A DNA stretch of 64,000 bases from Xiashengella succiniciproducens (GCF_023674465.1 NZ_CP098400.1:806001-870000), one strand, 5' to 3'. Positions 49,816 to 58,185 are shown, counted from the stretch's first letter. Numbers and translations: made by a program. Notes: generated by a model not told the origin, from the sequence alone.

Positions 49816-50637
49816 ATGCACTTAGTAGAAGTTAAGAATGCGAATTACGGTTATGCCTACGCCTTTCAGCTTATGGATATAAGTTTCGAGCTTAGGCAAG
49901 GGATGCTGGCGGGCATCATAGGTCCCAATGGTTCCGGCAAATCTACCCTTCTGAAGGGCATCAGCGGCGAACTGGCACTGCCCGAAAACCAAGTTTTTCT
50001 TAAAGGAAAAGACCTGGCTGGTTTTACAGATACCGAACGGGCTAAAGAAATTGCTGTGGTAACCCAATTCTCAGAACCCATTGATATCAGCGTTGAAGAG
50101 TATGTTTTAATGGGCCGGATTCCCTATCGAAAGAAATATCAGTTTTTTGAAACGGAGCGGGATTATGAAATTGCTCAGAAATATATGAAACTGACCGGGA
50201 TATACCCACTAAGAGCTAAGAAGTTCTCGAAACTAAGCGGTGGCGAACAGCAATTGGCAAGCATTGCCAAAGCACTGACCCAGGAACCGTCTTTACTTCT
50301 TTTAGACGAGCCGACTTCTCATCTGGATATTTCGCACCAGGTGCAAATTCTGGATTTGGTGCACCGGTTGACAAAAGAGGCTGGCCTGACCGTGATTATG
50401 GTTATTCATGATTTGAATCTGGCCAGCGAGTATTGTGACTATTTGATGTTAATGCGCTCAGGGGCCTTGTACAGGCAAGGGACACCCAATGCAATTCTAA
50501 ATCCTAGAAATATTGAAGACGTATATAAGACCGAGGTGCATACACAGGAAAACCCGAGGTCGAAGAAGCCTGCCGTTTTTTTAGTGTCAAACAAAACAGG
50601 ACAAGTCAGAAGACCAACCAAATTCTATTTAACCTAG
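49816..50637 (+). CDS. btuD: Corrinoid ABC transporter ATP-binding protein
   Basis: The 273-residue ATPase has Walker A GPNGSGKSTLLKG near 37, a Q-loop in VVTQFSEP, the signature LSGGEQQLASIAKAL near 140, and Walker B LLLLDEPTSHLDI near 158, then the H-loop HDLNLASEYCD. The family normally ends soon after a segment like AVFLV; here about 10-15 extra residues (NKTGQVRRPTKFYLT) run through DNA that resembles the 3' end of a cobalamin riboswitch (50593-50619). It starts 4 bases after btuC. Confidence 0.93.
   Translation: MHLVEVKNANYGYAYAFQLMDISFELRQGMLAGIIGPNGSGKSTLLKGISGELALPENQVFLKGKDLAGFTDTERAKEIAVVTQFSEPIDISVEEYVLMGRIPYRKKYQFFETERDYEIAQKYMKLTGIYPLRAKKFSKLSGGEQQLASIAKALTQEPSLLLLDEPTSHLDISHQVQILDLVHRLTKEAGLTVIMVIHDLNLASEYCDYLMLMRSGALYRQGTPNAILNPRNIEDVYKTEVHTQENPRSKKPAVFLVSNKTGQVRRPTKFYLT
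50593..50619 (+). other. Relic of a second cobalamin riboswitch inside the btuD 3' end
   Basis: The 27 bases match the last part of the real riboswitch (47170-47196) at 23 positions, including ACAGGAC and CAGAAGACC. The other aptamer blocks are missing. It is 104 bases upstream of btuB, a gene that often has its own riboswitch in Bacteroidota. The segment is translated as the C-terminal residues of BtuD. Confidence 0.5.
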
Positions 50638-50723
50638 CTTTCGGGATGTTGCGGCCCGGGATAAAAACCGGAACAAACCGAAGGTTTATGTTACTTTATT
50701 GTTAAACTATAACCTTTAAAAAA

Positions 50724-52898
50724 ATGAAGAGTTTATTTCTAATGGGTATGCTGTGCCTTATAGCGAACCATGTTTTTTCGCAAGAAGGGGACTCCCTAAG
50801 GCGTTATGAGCTGGATGAGGTGGTGGTGGCTACCACCCGTGCCAATACCCAATTAAAAAACATACCCCAAAAGGTCGAAATAATAGACAAGGGCATGTTG
50901 CAATCCTTACCTTCAAGCAATATGGCCGATGTGCTTAAAACTGCTACAAATCTTGATGTCATCCAATATCCTGGCTTGTCCTCAACCATTGGCATGCGGG
51001 GTTTTTCGCCCAGTGCCCATGCCCGAAGCTATACGCTTTTGCTCCTGAATGGCAATCCTTTGGGCACCACCAACATCAGCTGTCTGGATAAGGATCTTGT
51101 GGAAAGGGTTGAGGTCATTAAAGGTCCCTATTCAACCTTATACGGTTCTGATGCCATGGGAGGGGTCATCAACATCATTACCAAAAAGCCTGTTGCGCAG
51201 AACAATGGAAGCGCAGAAGTCGGTTATGGCAGTTATGGGAACCTGAAAATGAGTGCCAGCGTTAACGGAGTTTTGAGTCCCAGATCGTTGTTCCGCATTG
51301 GGTTCCTGCGTAATGAACAAAGACTCGATTATCGAATTGGAAAGAGCAATGCGCTGAAATTATCGGAGAAGGGGAAGCTGATGTTGGACAAGGCTTCGTT
51401 TGGTGATGTGATGAAAAATTCCACCTGGCAGTACAATCAGCTTAATGGTCAGTATGTTTACAACATCAGCGACAGTTGGAGCACCGGTTTTGATTTGATT
51501 TATTTCAATGCCAACGACATAAAAACGCCCGGCAATTATTGGGGAAGCTATGGGCAGAGCAAAAAGGACATTGACCGAATTAATTGGAATGGTACTTTGA
51601 TGCGTAAGACGCAAAAGAGCAGTTTGTATTTCAGTCCGTATTTTACCCGGGAAGTCAATGCGAACTATACCGATAATTCCGACACAAGTTTTGTTTCTTT
51701 TAACAGCGACATACGTGAATACGGTTTTAAAATGCACGATAATTTTTCACTGGGCGGTTTTAAGGTGCTTGCCGGAGCCGATCTGGATGTTTATCGTTAT
51801 GCGTCGGACCGGTTTAATGGCAAGGCCAGCCCAATCAATCCTTATTCTCCCAATCATAACAATACCAAGGCGGCCCTTTTTTCGCAAGTGACCTACAGCA
51901 AGGGCGGTTTAGATGTGAATGGGGGACTCAGATACAACTACATCTCTTATCATATCGAGCAGAACGACTCGCTCCAGGGAACCGGTGGTTCCGAAAACTA
52001 CCAGACTGTAAATCCTTCCCTGGGCCTGCAATATAAACTGCCTTATAATCTGAAGTTGCACGGCAGTTATGGTACTGGTTTTTCGGTGCCCGATGCTTTT
52101 AAAGTCGCTGGATTTTATGCGGTATCTGAATACCTGGCTGCCTGGGATTTTTGGTGGGTCAAGAATTACATGGGGAATCCCGACTTAGAGCCCGAATCCT
52201 CATCAACCATCGATTTGGGCCTAAGTTATTCAACGCCCAATAAATTTATTTTTCTGGATTTGACCTGGTTTACCACCCGACACAGCGACAAGATTATTGA
52301 AACGACGCTGGATTCAGTCGTTGTGAACCAGAACAAGGTGGCCTACGATGTGACCACTTATAAAAATGCCAACAATTCGGCCATGAATGGGGTGGAACTG
52401 ATGGCTTCAACAAATATCGGGGCTTTGTTCAGCGATGCATTTAAGTTGGAGCTTTATGGTAATTGGACTTACATGTTCAACAACACAGTGGATGAATCCT
52501 TTGTTTCAAGCGCCGGGAAGGACAGTATCGTTAGCCGTGACCTGCTTTATGCAAGAAAAAGCAATGCCAATTTCGGTGTGGTGTATGATAATTATAAAGG
52601 CTTTTTGCTGCGCCTTCACGGCAGGTACCTTGGTTCCAGATTAGAAAAGGACAACTTCTCAAAGTTACGTCCCGGGTTGACGCCAGAGCACTATTATACC
52701 AGTGGGGGCTATACTGCAAAGGATAAAATTCTACAGCATCCCGAATATTTGGTGTTTGATTTTTCTGTGGGGTATTCGGTTAATAGCTACCGTTTGGGGG
52801 TTACTGTTTCAAACCTTCTCAACGAAAACTACACCGAAAAAGATGGCTACAATATGCCGGGCCGTATGTTGATGGCCTCTTACAGTTACTCTTTTTAA
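50724..52898 (+). CDS. btuB: TonB-dependent cobalamin receptor
   Basis: The 724-residue outer-membrane protein has a signal peptide (ending NHVFSQ), a likely TonB-box region ELDEVVVATT, and a plug domain (about 40-165) with IPQKVEIIDK, LDVIQYPGLSSTIGMRGFSPS, LLLLNGNPLGTTNIS and VERVEVIKGPYSTLYGSDAMGGVINIITKK, followed by a 22-strand type barrel ending in the aromatic residue of MASYSYSF. It would take up corrinoids across the outer membrane with TonB energy. Assignment to B12 rests on the riboswitch and btuFCD context. Confidence 0.9.
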   Translation: MKSLFLMGMLCLIANHVFSQEGDSLRRYELDEVVVATTRANTQLKNIPQKVEIIDKGMLQSLPSSNMADVLKTATNLDVIQYPGLSSTIGMRGFSPSAHARSYTLLLLNGNPLGTTNISCLDKDLVERVEVIKGPYSTLYGSDAMGGVINIITKKPVAQNNGSAEVGYGSYGNLKMSASVNGVLSPRSLFRIGFLRNEQRLDYRIGKSNALKLSEKGKLMLDKASFGDVMKNSTWQYNQLNGQYVYNISDSWSTGFDLIYFNANDIKTPGNYWGSYGQSKKDIDRINWNGTLMRKTQKSSLYFSPYFTREVNANYTDNSDTSFVSFNSDIREYGFKMHDNFSLGGFKVLAGADLDVYRYASDRFNGKASPINPYSPNHNNTKAALFSQVTYSKGGLDVNGGLRYNYISYHIEQNDSLQGTGGSENYQTVNPSLGLQYKLPYNLKLHGSYGTGFSVPDAFKVAGFYAVSEYLAAWDFWWVKNYMGNPDLEPESSSTIDLGLSYSTPNKFIFLDLTWFTTRHSDKIIETTLDSVVVNQNKVAYDVTTYKNANNSAMNGVELMASTNIGALFSDAFKLELYGNWTYMFNNTVDESFVSSAGKDSIVSRDLLYARKSNANFGVVYDNYKGFLLRLHGRYLGSRLEKDNFSKLRPGLTPEHYYTSGGYTAKDKILQHPEYLVFDFSVGYSVNSYRLGVTVSNLLNENYTEKDGYNMPGRMLMASYSYSF

Positions 52899-52917
52899 AT
52901 TTTTAAATGCTGATACT

Positions 52918-53319
52918 ATGAAAATTAGAACTATTATACTCTTTCTTTTTGCCTTGCTCGCGTCCTCATTCAGTGATGGTACAGAATCAGGGTCAGAAAA
53001 CACCGAATTCTCTGTAAAACTCCTTGTCGATTTTGGAGAATCAAAACCAGGATTAACGCTAGACATTACTTCAAATCATCGCTTAACTGCTTTGGAGGTT
53101 TTGCAACACGCGACTGTAGTCGAAACCCATCCTGTAGGAAAGTATGTTTTTGTCAGTGCGGTTGATGGAGTGAGGACCATCAGAGGCGATAAGGCGTGGT
53201 ATTATGAGGTAAATGGTAAATCACCTGGAGTTCTTGCCATTAACAACAGGCTCAGTGATGGTGATACCGTATGCTGGATTTATAAAAAGGATGTTTGCAG
53301 TAAAAATGTCGATAACTGA
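52918..53319 (+). CDS. Secreted DUF4430 protein (transcobalamin-like C-terminal domain), candidate corrinoid binder
   Basis: The 133-residue protein has a signal peptide (IILFLFALLASSFSDG) without a lipobox Cys, so a soluble periplasmic or released protein is likely. The mature part holds the DUF4430 pattern: LTALEVLQHATVVE, then a strand segment, then AWYYEVNGKSPGVLAINNRLSDGDTVCWIYKKD. DUF4430 is related to the C-terminal domain of animal transcobalamin and intrinsic factor, which contacts cobalamin. The gene lies 19 bases after btuB in the B12 operon, so a role in capturing corrinoid is a reasonable inference, unproven. Confidence 0.8.
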   Translation: MKIRTIILFLFALLASSFSDGTESGSENTEFSVKLLVDFGESKPGLTLDITSNHRLTALEVLQHATVVETHPVGKYVFVSAVDGVRTIRGDKAWYYEVNGKSPGVLAINNRLSDGDTVCWIYKKDVCSKNVDN

Positions 53320-53362
53320 GTCGGTACAATCCTTTTATACTGATAACATAAAATTATTTCCT

Positions 53363-54157
53363 ATGAAAAAACACCTTATGTCTGTTCTATTGGCGCTTGC
53401 AGCAGTCGTTTTTAGCGCCCATGTGCCTTTTTTAAAGCCGAACCAATTTGTCGTTCTGCACAGTCGGTTTCAGGTCGAGTCGTCCTTTACTGAAGATCCT
53501 TTCCAGGCCGATTTTGCCATGCTTGCCCCTGCTTACTACCTGATTGATCCCATAGGGGAGCAATCGATTGTTGCACCCGTTGCAAAAACCAGTGCCGCTG
53601 TTTATTTGGAACCGCTTATTGCTGATTCAGGCACCTACCGCATACATGCCGCTCCCCGAAAGGGGCCCAAATACCGGGGAGTGGAAACCGAGGAGGGGAA
53701 GAAGTACTTTTCGGACGATACTTTAAGGGTGACAGGAAAAAAGATAACGCTTCAGTATTTCAGCAGCGCCGACACCTATGTCTGCAAAGGCGAGCCCGAT
53801 TATACGCCAAGACCATTGAATCAGGGTGTGGAGATTATTCCATTGTCCCCACCCAATGCCCTTATAGTGGGCGAGCCTGTGAGGTTCAGGGTGTTGCGCG
53901 ACGGACAAGCAGTTGCCTATGCGCGAATGGTGGTGGCTTACGACAATGAGCACTATGTATTGGATAGCACCGTTGATTTATACGACGTGGAGAACCAAAG
54001 ACGAAATAACATTTTCGCCGATGGTGAGGGGATCTGTACTTTTATTCCTGAAAAGCCGGGACTGGTCCTTTTGTTTGTTACCATCCATGAAAACATCGGC
54101 AACAACCGTTGGGAAAGTCACAACAATTCCCTGACCCTGGAAGTCAAAAGACCATAG
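53363..54157 (+). CDS. Secreted DUF4198-like protein of the B12 operon
   Basis: A protein of about 264 residues with a signal peptide (HLMSVLLALAAVVFSAHVPF). It contains an AHVPFLKPNQFVV start, a RVLRDGQAVAYARMVVAYDN segment and a late GEGICTFIPEKPGLVLLFVTIHE, the layout of DUF4198, a family often found near nickel or cobalt transporters. The longest frame begins 150 bases upstream inside the DUF4430 gene; the ATG at 53363 is used because the signal peptide begins there. Role unknown; periplasmic metal or corrinoid handling is a guess from context. It follows the DUF4430 gene by 43 bases. Confidence 0.75.
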   Translation: MKKHLMSVLLALAAVVFSAHVPFLKPNQFVVLHSRFQVESSFTEDPFQADFAMLAPAYYLIDPIGEQSIVAPVAKTSAAVYLEPLIADSGTYRIHAAPRKGPKYRGVETEEGKKYFSDDTLRVTGKKITLQYFSSADTYVCKGEPDYTPRPLNQGVEIIPLSPPNALIVGEPVRFRVLRDGQAVAYARMVVAYDNEHYVLDSTVDLYDVENQRRNNIFADGEGICTFIPEKPGLVLLFVTIHENIGNNRWESHNNSLTLEVKRP

Positions 54158-54190
54158 ATTATTGATGATGAAATTTTAAAATTGAGGAAA

Positions 54191-54757
54191 ATGAGAATTT
54201 ACACACGTACCGGAGATAAGGGCTTGACCAAAATCTTTGGAAATATGTCCTGTAAAAAGGACGATATAAGAATTGAAAGCAATGGCAAATTGGATGAGGC
54301 CAATTCTTTTATCGGTTTGCTGCGCGCAAAATTGAATGATGATCATCCTTGGCAGAAGGGTTTGTTTAAGATTCAGACCGACATCATGGATATGATGTCG
54401 CACATTGCCACCCATTCGTCCAAACGAGCGGAAAACAGCGTAGCCCGGCCCGTTGATGGCGAGGTGTTTTGTGAGCAATGGATCGATGAGATGTTGAATG
54501 AAATGCCACAACCCCATGATTGGTTTATTCTACCCGGAGGCAATGAAGTTTCTGCCCTATGTCATGTGGTGCGCACCACGCTCAGGACGGCGGAGCGCAG
54601 ATTGTTTACCTTGCACAGGGAGGACCCTGTGGAAGAGTTTATTCTGAAATACATCAATCGCTTATCCGACCTGTTCTTTGCCTTGTCGCGCTACGAATTG
54701 TATAAAGCCCAATTGACCGAGGAAAAGCTTAGGCCATTCCGTCGGATAAGGAGATAG
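54191..54757 (+). CDS. pduO: Cob(I)alamin adenosyltransferase, PduO type
   Basis: Transfers adenosyl from ATP to cob(I)alamin, giving coenzyme B12. The 188-residue protein has the ATP-binding start IYTRTGDKGLTKIFG, KKDDIRIESNGKLDEANSFIGLLRA near 22-46, FILPGGNEVSALCHVVRTTLRTAERRL near 115-142, and YINRLSDLFFALSRYELYK near 158-176. A TTG three codons upstream could extend the frame, but the ATG is preferred. Last gene of the B12 operon; it makes the imported corrinoid usable and faces the thiamine operon across a terminator. Confidence 0.92.
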   Translation: MRIYTRTGDKGLTKIFGNMSCKKDDIRIESNGKLDEANSFIGLLRAKLNDDHPWQKGLFKIQTDIMDMMSHIATHSSKRAENSVARPVDGEVFCEQWIDEMLNEMPQPHDWFILPGGNEVSALCHVVRTTLRTAERRLFTLHREDPVEEFILKYINRLSDLFFALSRYELYKAQLTEEKLRPFRRIRR

Positions 54758-54764
54758 ATCTTGA

Positions 54765-54790
54765 GGCCCAAAAGCCCTGGCTTTTGGGCC
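54765..54790. terminator. Bidirectional terminator between the pduO and thiD genes
   Basis: A perfect 12-bp stem GGCCCAAAAGCC/GGCTTTTGGGCC with a 2-base loop, followed by TTCTTTTATTT on the plus side. It serves the convergent B12 and thiamine operons. Confidence 0.88.
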
Positions 54791-54798
54791 CAATTCTT

Positions 54799-55605
54799 TT
54801 ATTTCCACCAGGCGTGAAAATGGTGGACTGGTCCGTTTCCTTTTCCGATTTGATAACGCGCACCTTCGACAATGGCGCTGTGTATGAAGTTTTTGGCTTT
54901 GACGATGGCTTCATTAAGGGCTAAGCCCTGCGCCAGAAAGGCAGCCACTGCCGACGAGAGGGTGCAGCCGGTTCCGTGGGTGTTATTGGTGGCGATGCGC
55001 GGGGACGGCAATTCTATGGTCTCATCTGTTTCTGCATTGTAGAAAATATCCACCAGCTCTTCGTCGGAAAAATGACCGGCCTTCAGCAATACGGAGACCC
55101 TGCCTTTGTGTGAGAGTTCTTTGGCAACGCCCGGCAGGTCGGTCTGTTGTGATATTTTGCGACCGAGGAGGATTTCGGCTTCCGGGATATTGGGCGTTAT
55201 TACCCGGGCCATAGGCAGCAGCTCATGTTTCAAGGTGGCTATGGCCTCGTCCATCAGCAGTTTGCCACCTGAAGTAGCCACCATTACCGGATCCAGAACA
55301 ATGTTGCGGATTTGGTAGGGCAGCAGTACTTCTTTAACGGCCCGAATCAATTCGGAAGAATGCAGCATGCCAATTTTTATGGCATCGGTACCAATGTCGT
55401 CCAGGACCGATTTGATTTGTCCTTTTACAAAATCGATGGGTACGGGGTGGACCCCGTACACGCCCATGGTGTTTTCATCTACTATGGCGGTAAGGGCGGT
55501 GGTGGCAAAGCAGCCGCAGGCCGACAGAGTTTTCAGGTCGGCCTGAATGCCGGCGCCTCCGCTGGGGTCGCTTCCGGCTATGCTAAGAACGCGGGTGTAT
55601 TTCAT
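54799..55605 (-). CDS. thiD: Hydroxymethylpyrimidine/phosphomethylpyrimidine kinase
   Basis: Phosphorylates HMP twice to HMP-PP. The 268-residue ribokinase-fold protein has LSIAGSDPSGGAGIQADLKT at the N-terminus, then TALTAIVDENTMGVYGV, LDPVMVATSGGKLL near 107, and GTGCTLSSAVAAFLAQG near 210, the anion hole and catalytic Asp region. It is last in the minus-strand thiM-thiE-tenA-thiD run, 58 bases after tenA. Supplies the pyrimidine half for ThiE. Confidence 0.95.
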   Translation of the reverse strand: MKYTRVLSIAGSDPSGGAGIQADLKTLSACGCFATTALTAIVDENTMGVYGVHPVPIDFVKGQIKSVLDDIGTDAIKIGMLHSSELIRAVKEVLLPYQIRNIVLDPVMVATSGGKLLMDEAIATLKHELLPMARVITPNIPEAEILLGRKISQQTDLPGVAKELSHKGRVSVLLKAGHFSDEELVDIFYNAETDETIELPSPRIATNNTHGTGCTLSSAVAAFLAQGLALNEAIVKAKNFIHSAIVEGARYQIGKGNGPVHHFHAWWK

Positions 55606-55663
55606 TTTGTTTAGGGGCGAAATTTTTATTCGTTATGGGTTTCGGTTTCCTGGTGAAGGTGTC

Positions 55664-56314
55664 TTAAACGGGCCATTGCTCTAGATCCCAGGCGCTGTTC
55701 CAGAACATCCATTCCATTTTAAAAGCAAGGCCGAAGGCCCTGGTCATTTGTTTGCGTCGCGCCGGTGTTGTGTCGACTGCTGCAGCATCACAAATGGCAA
55801 TGGCTTTGTTAACGGCCAGAGCAAAGTCCTCCCCGCCATAAGTGTTGATCCAGGCCTGGTAGGGATTGTTTATTTGGTTTTGATGGGCAAGGATGTGGTC
55901 GCCCACTTTTTGGTAAACCCAGAAACAAGGCAGTACGGCGGCCAAGGCTTCCTCAATGGACGCGCCGGCCAATTGCTGGTACAGATGTCCGGTATAGAGC
56001 GTACAAGTGGGTGTAGCTTCCGTTTCCTTGTGCTTGTCCTCTTTTAGGTACAACTGATGCAAGGCTTGCTCGACTGAAACCGTATCGGAGGCAAATTTCA
56101 GGAAAGCCTCGCGCCAGTCTTTTTGGTCCAGTTTGCCGGCAATGCCTGCCAGAATTTTTCCGTATTCTGCCAGATACAGGGCATCTTGCTGCAGGTAGAA
56201 TTGGAACTTTTCCTGGGGCAAATCGCCCGAAATTAATTCCTTGATAAAAGGCAGATGTAGAATTGCCTCATAAACGGGGGCGCTGGCGCGCCATGCTTCC
56301 TCACTCCATTTCAT
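55664..56314 (-). CDS. tenA: Thiaminase II/aminopyrimidine aminohydrolase
   Basis: Hydrolyses aminomethyl-HMP to HMP, salvaging pyrimidine from degraded thiamine. The protein of about 216 residues is all-helical with IYEAILHLPFIKELISGDLPQEKFQFYLQQDALYLAEYGKIL near 15-55 and the active-site Cys in LPCFWVYQKVG near 130. The late WMFWNSAWDLEQW is typical. The ATG at 56314 (MKWSEEAW) is preferred over one 18 bases upstream. It overlaps the thiE stop by 14 bases, showing tight co-translation. Confidence 0.93.
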   Translation of the reverse strand: MKWSEEAWRASAPVYEAILHLPFIKELISGDLPQEKFQFYLQQDALYLAEYGKILAGIAGKLDQKDWREAFLKFASDTVSVEQALHQLYLKEDKHKETEATPTCTLYTGHLYQQLAGASIEEALAAVLPCFWVYQKVGDHILAHQNQINNPYQAWINTYGGEDFALAVNKAIAICDAAAVDTTPARRKQMTRAFGLAFKMEWMFWNSAWDLEQWPV

Positions 56315-56954
56315 AGACTTTGTTTTTAACAATGTTTGCTAATAGTTTGGCCGCTTGCCTTGGGTTTTCTGCAGCAGATATGGCGGAGACGACCGCGATG
56401 CCACTGGCTCCCTTGGCAATGATTTGTGCGGCATTTTGGGAGCTTATGCCGCCAATGCCCACGCTGGGATGGCGGGAAACTGCGCAGACCGCTTTGACGC
56501 CTTCCAGACCAAAGGGTGGGGCAGTGTCGGTTTTGGTCGGGGTGGCAAAAACCGGGGAGATGCCGATGTAGTCAATATCCAGCTCGTTGGCATCACTGGC
56601 TTGCCGGAGGGTTTCGACCGACAGGCCAATGATTTTATCCGGGCCCAGCAGCCGCCGGGCGACCTGCCACGGCAGGTCGCTTTGTCCTATGTGCAAACCA
56701 TCGGCATCCACAGCCAGGGCTATGTCTGCCCGGTTGTTGATGATTAGGGGGACGTTCCGTGCTTGTAGCAGGGCTTTGAGTTTTTTAGCCAGTTGGTAAA
56801 ACTCCAGGGTGCTGCAGCTGGTTTCGCGCAGCTGGACCATGGTGACCCCGCCCTTAATTGCTTCTTCCACGATAAATTCCAGCGGACGCCCCAACGACAG
56901 TTCCCGATCGGTTACCAAATATAAGCTGAGGTCGAATGATGGTTTTTGGTTCAT
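56301..56954 (-). CDS. thiE: Thiamine phosphate synthase
   Basis: Joins HMP-PP and thiazole phosphate to thiamine monophosphate. A TIM-barrel protein of about 217 residues with LYLVTDRELSLG, TMVQLRETSCSTLEF, IINNRADIALAVDADGLHIGQSDLPW near 68-93, GLSVETLRQA, YIGISPVFATPTKTDT near 125, VGIGGISSQNAA and GIAVVSAI. The longest frame begins 117 bases upstream in a stretch that overlaps thiM; MNQKPSFDLSLYLV at 56954 fits the family start and lies 4 bases after the thiM stop. Confidence 0.94.
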   Translation of the reverse strand: MNQKPSFDLSLYLVTDRELSLGRPLEFIVEEAIKGGVTMVQLRETSCSTLEFYQLAKKLKALLQARNVPLIINNRADIALAVDADGLHIGQSDLPWQVARRLLGPDKIIGLSVETLRQASDANELDIDYIGISPVFATPTKTDTAPPFGLEGVKAVCAVSRHPSVGIGGISSQNAAQIIAKGASGIAVVSAISAAENPRQAAKLLANIVKNKVYEME

Positions 56955-56958
56955 GATT

Positions 56959-57753
56959 TTACTCGATAAAGGTGTCGGCAATGTCTTTGTCGCTGAGCTG
57001 GTACAAGATGTCGGTAAAATGCATTTGCAGGCTGCCCGGTCCGGCTGCCATTTTAGCCGCCCTTTCTCCACAAATACTCATTACCGCCATGCCGTGTGCG
57101 GCAGCCAGCAACAGGTTTTGGTTGACTGCCGCAAAGGCACCCAAAAGGGCCGTTGCAGTACAGCCCATTCCGGTGACTTTTGCCATTAGCGGGTTCCCAT
57201 TTTTGATTCTGATGAGCTCGTGGCCATTGGTTACGATGTCTTCGGCTCCACTGACGACCACAAGGGCTCCGGTTTCCAGGGCCAGGGTCTGCGCGGCATT
57301 TAATGCTGCGCTGGTCGATTCGGTACTGTCCACCCCCTTGGTTGCGGTACTTTCCCTGGCCAGCGCCATTATTTCGGACGCGTTTCCACGAACGATGTCG
57401 GGTCGACATTGCGACATGATTTGAGCGGCAACCTGGTTGCGGTAGGGTGTTGCCCCAACGCCAACGGGGTCAAAGACGACAGGAATGCCTTTGTTTTTGG
57501 CTGTTTGTCCCGCCTGCAGCATGGCCTCCACCCATTCGGGATTGAGGGTGCCCATATTGAGTACCAGCGCAGAAGCAATGGCTGCCATATCGTTCACCTC
57601 TTCGAGGGCGTGGGCCATTACGGGAGATGCGCCTACCGCCAGCAGGGCGTTGGCGCTGTTGTTCATTACTACAAAATTGGTGATGTTGTGCACCAAAGGG
57701 TTGTTCTGGCGCACTGCCGCCAGGTCGGCTGAAATGGATTGTGCGTTAATCAT
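56959..57753 (-). CDS. thiM: Hydroxyethylthiazole kinase
   Basis: Phosphorylates the thiazole alcohol (THZ) released from thiamine. The protein of about 264 residues has VHNITNFVVMNNSANALLAVGASPVMAHALEEV near 25-60, LNMGTLNPEW near 72, VFDPVGVGATPYR near 98, and the phosphate-binding GMGCTATALLGAF near 200 with the catalytic Cys. The frame extends 72 bases upstream through the riboswitch terminator, so the ATG at 57753 is chosen. It is the first gene of the thiamine operon. Confidence 0.95.
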   Translation of the reverse strand: MINAQSISADLAAVRQNNPLVHNITNFVVMNNSANALLAVGASPVMAHALEEVNDMAAIASALVLNMGTLNPEWVEAMLQAGQTAKNKGIPVVFDPVGVGATPYRNQVAAQIMSQCRPDIVRGNASEIMALARESTATKGVDSTESTSAALNAAQTLALETGALVVVSGAEDIVTNGHELIRIKNGNPLMAKVTGMGCTATALLGAFAAVNQNLLLAAAHGMAVMSICGERAAKMAAGPGSLQMHFTDILYQLSDKDIADTFIE

Positions 57754-57761
57754 AGTTCTTA

Positions 57762-57800
57762 AAATAAAAAAGGCCGTTCCGCGGAAAGCGAAACGACCTG
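57762..57800 (-). terminator. Riboswitch-controlled terminator before thiM
   Basis: On the minus strand the stem AGGTCGTTTCGC with GCGGAACGGCCT (two G-U pairs) and loop TTTCC is followed directly by TTTTTATTTT, ending 9 bases before the thiM ATG. With the aptamer upstream this looks like a transcription-attenuation switch. Confidence 0.8.
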
Positions 57801-57829
57801 AATTCTTGTGTGATGTAAAATTCAATTGT

Positions 57830-57918
57830 CTTTCTCGTTTTCCTCCGCTGTTATTAAACAGATCAGGTTCCGGGGTATTATCTCAGCCTGTTTGGACAAA
57901 CAGGCACCCCCAACGATG
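57830..57918 (-). promoter_or_regulatory. TPP riboswitch
   Basis: Minus-strand blocks in order: GGGGGTGCC, GGCTGAGATAA, ACCCCGGAACCTGAT, then TAATAACAGCGGAGGAAA, the conserved TPP (THI-box) aptamer. It precedes thiM with a terminator hairpin between, so high TPP should stop transcription of thiM-thiE-tenA-thiD. The 57919-58185 region upstream shows no gene. Confidence 0.95.
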
Positions 57919-58185
57919 TTCGGTAAAAGTATAAATTTTTCTTCGGAATTAGAACTTGGGAATTTTTTTTGACTTATTTTTGGTAAGGATAAATCTTTTG
58001 GATGCTTAGAATCATTTTGGACATTGTTCTGTAAACAATCTGTACCTAAGGTATGGGTTGTGTCTTTTGTCTTCTCCCGGATGTTTCTTTTCGGGGGCCC
58101 TGTCTTTTATTTAATTAATTCTAAAATGTGCATGGAGGAAGGACGCCCTTGAGCGACTTCCGGTCTGGTGCATTTGTAAAATCAA

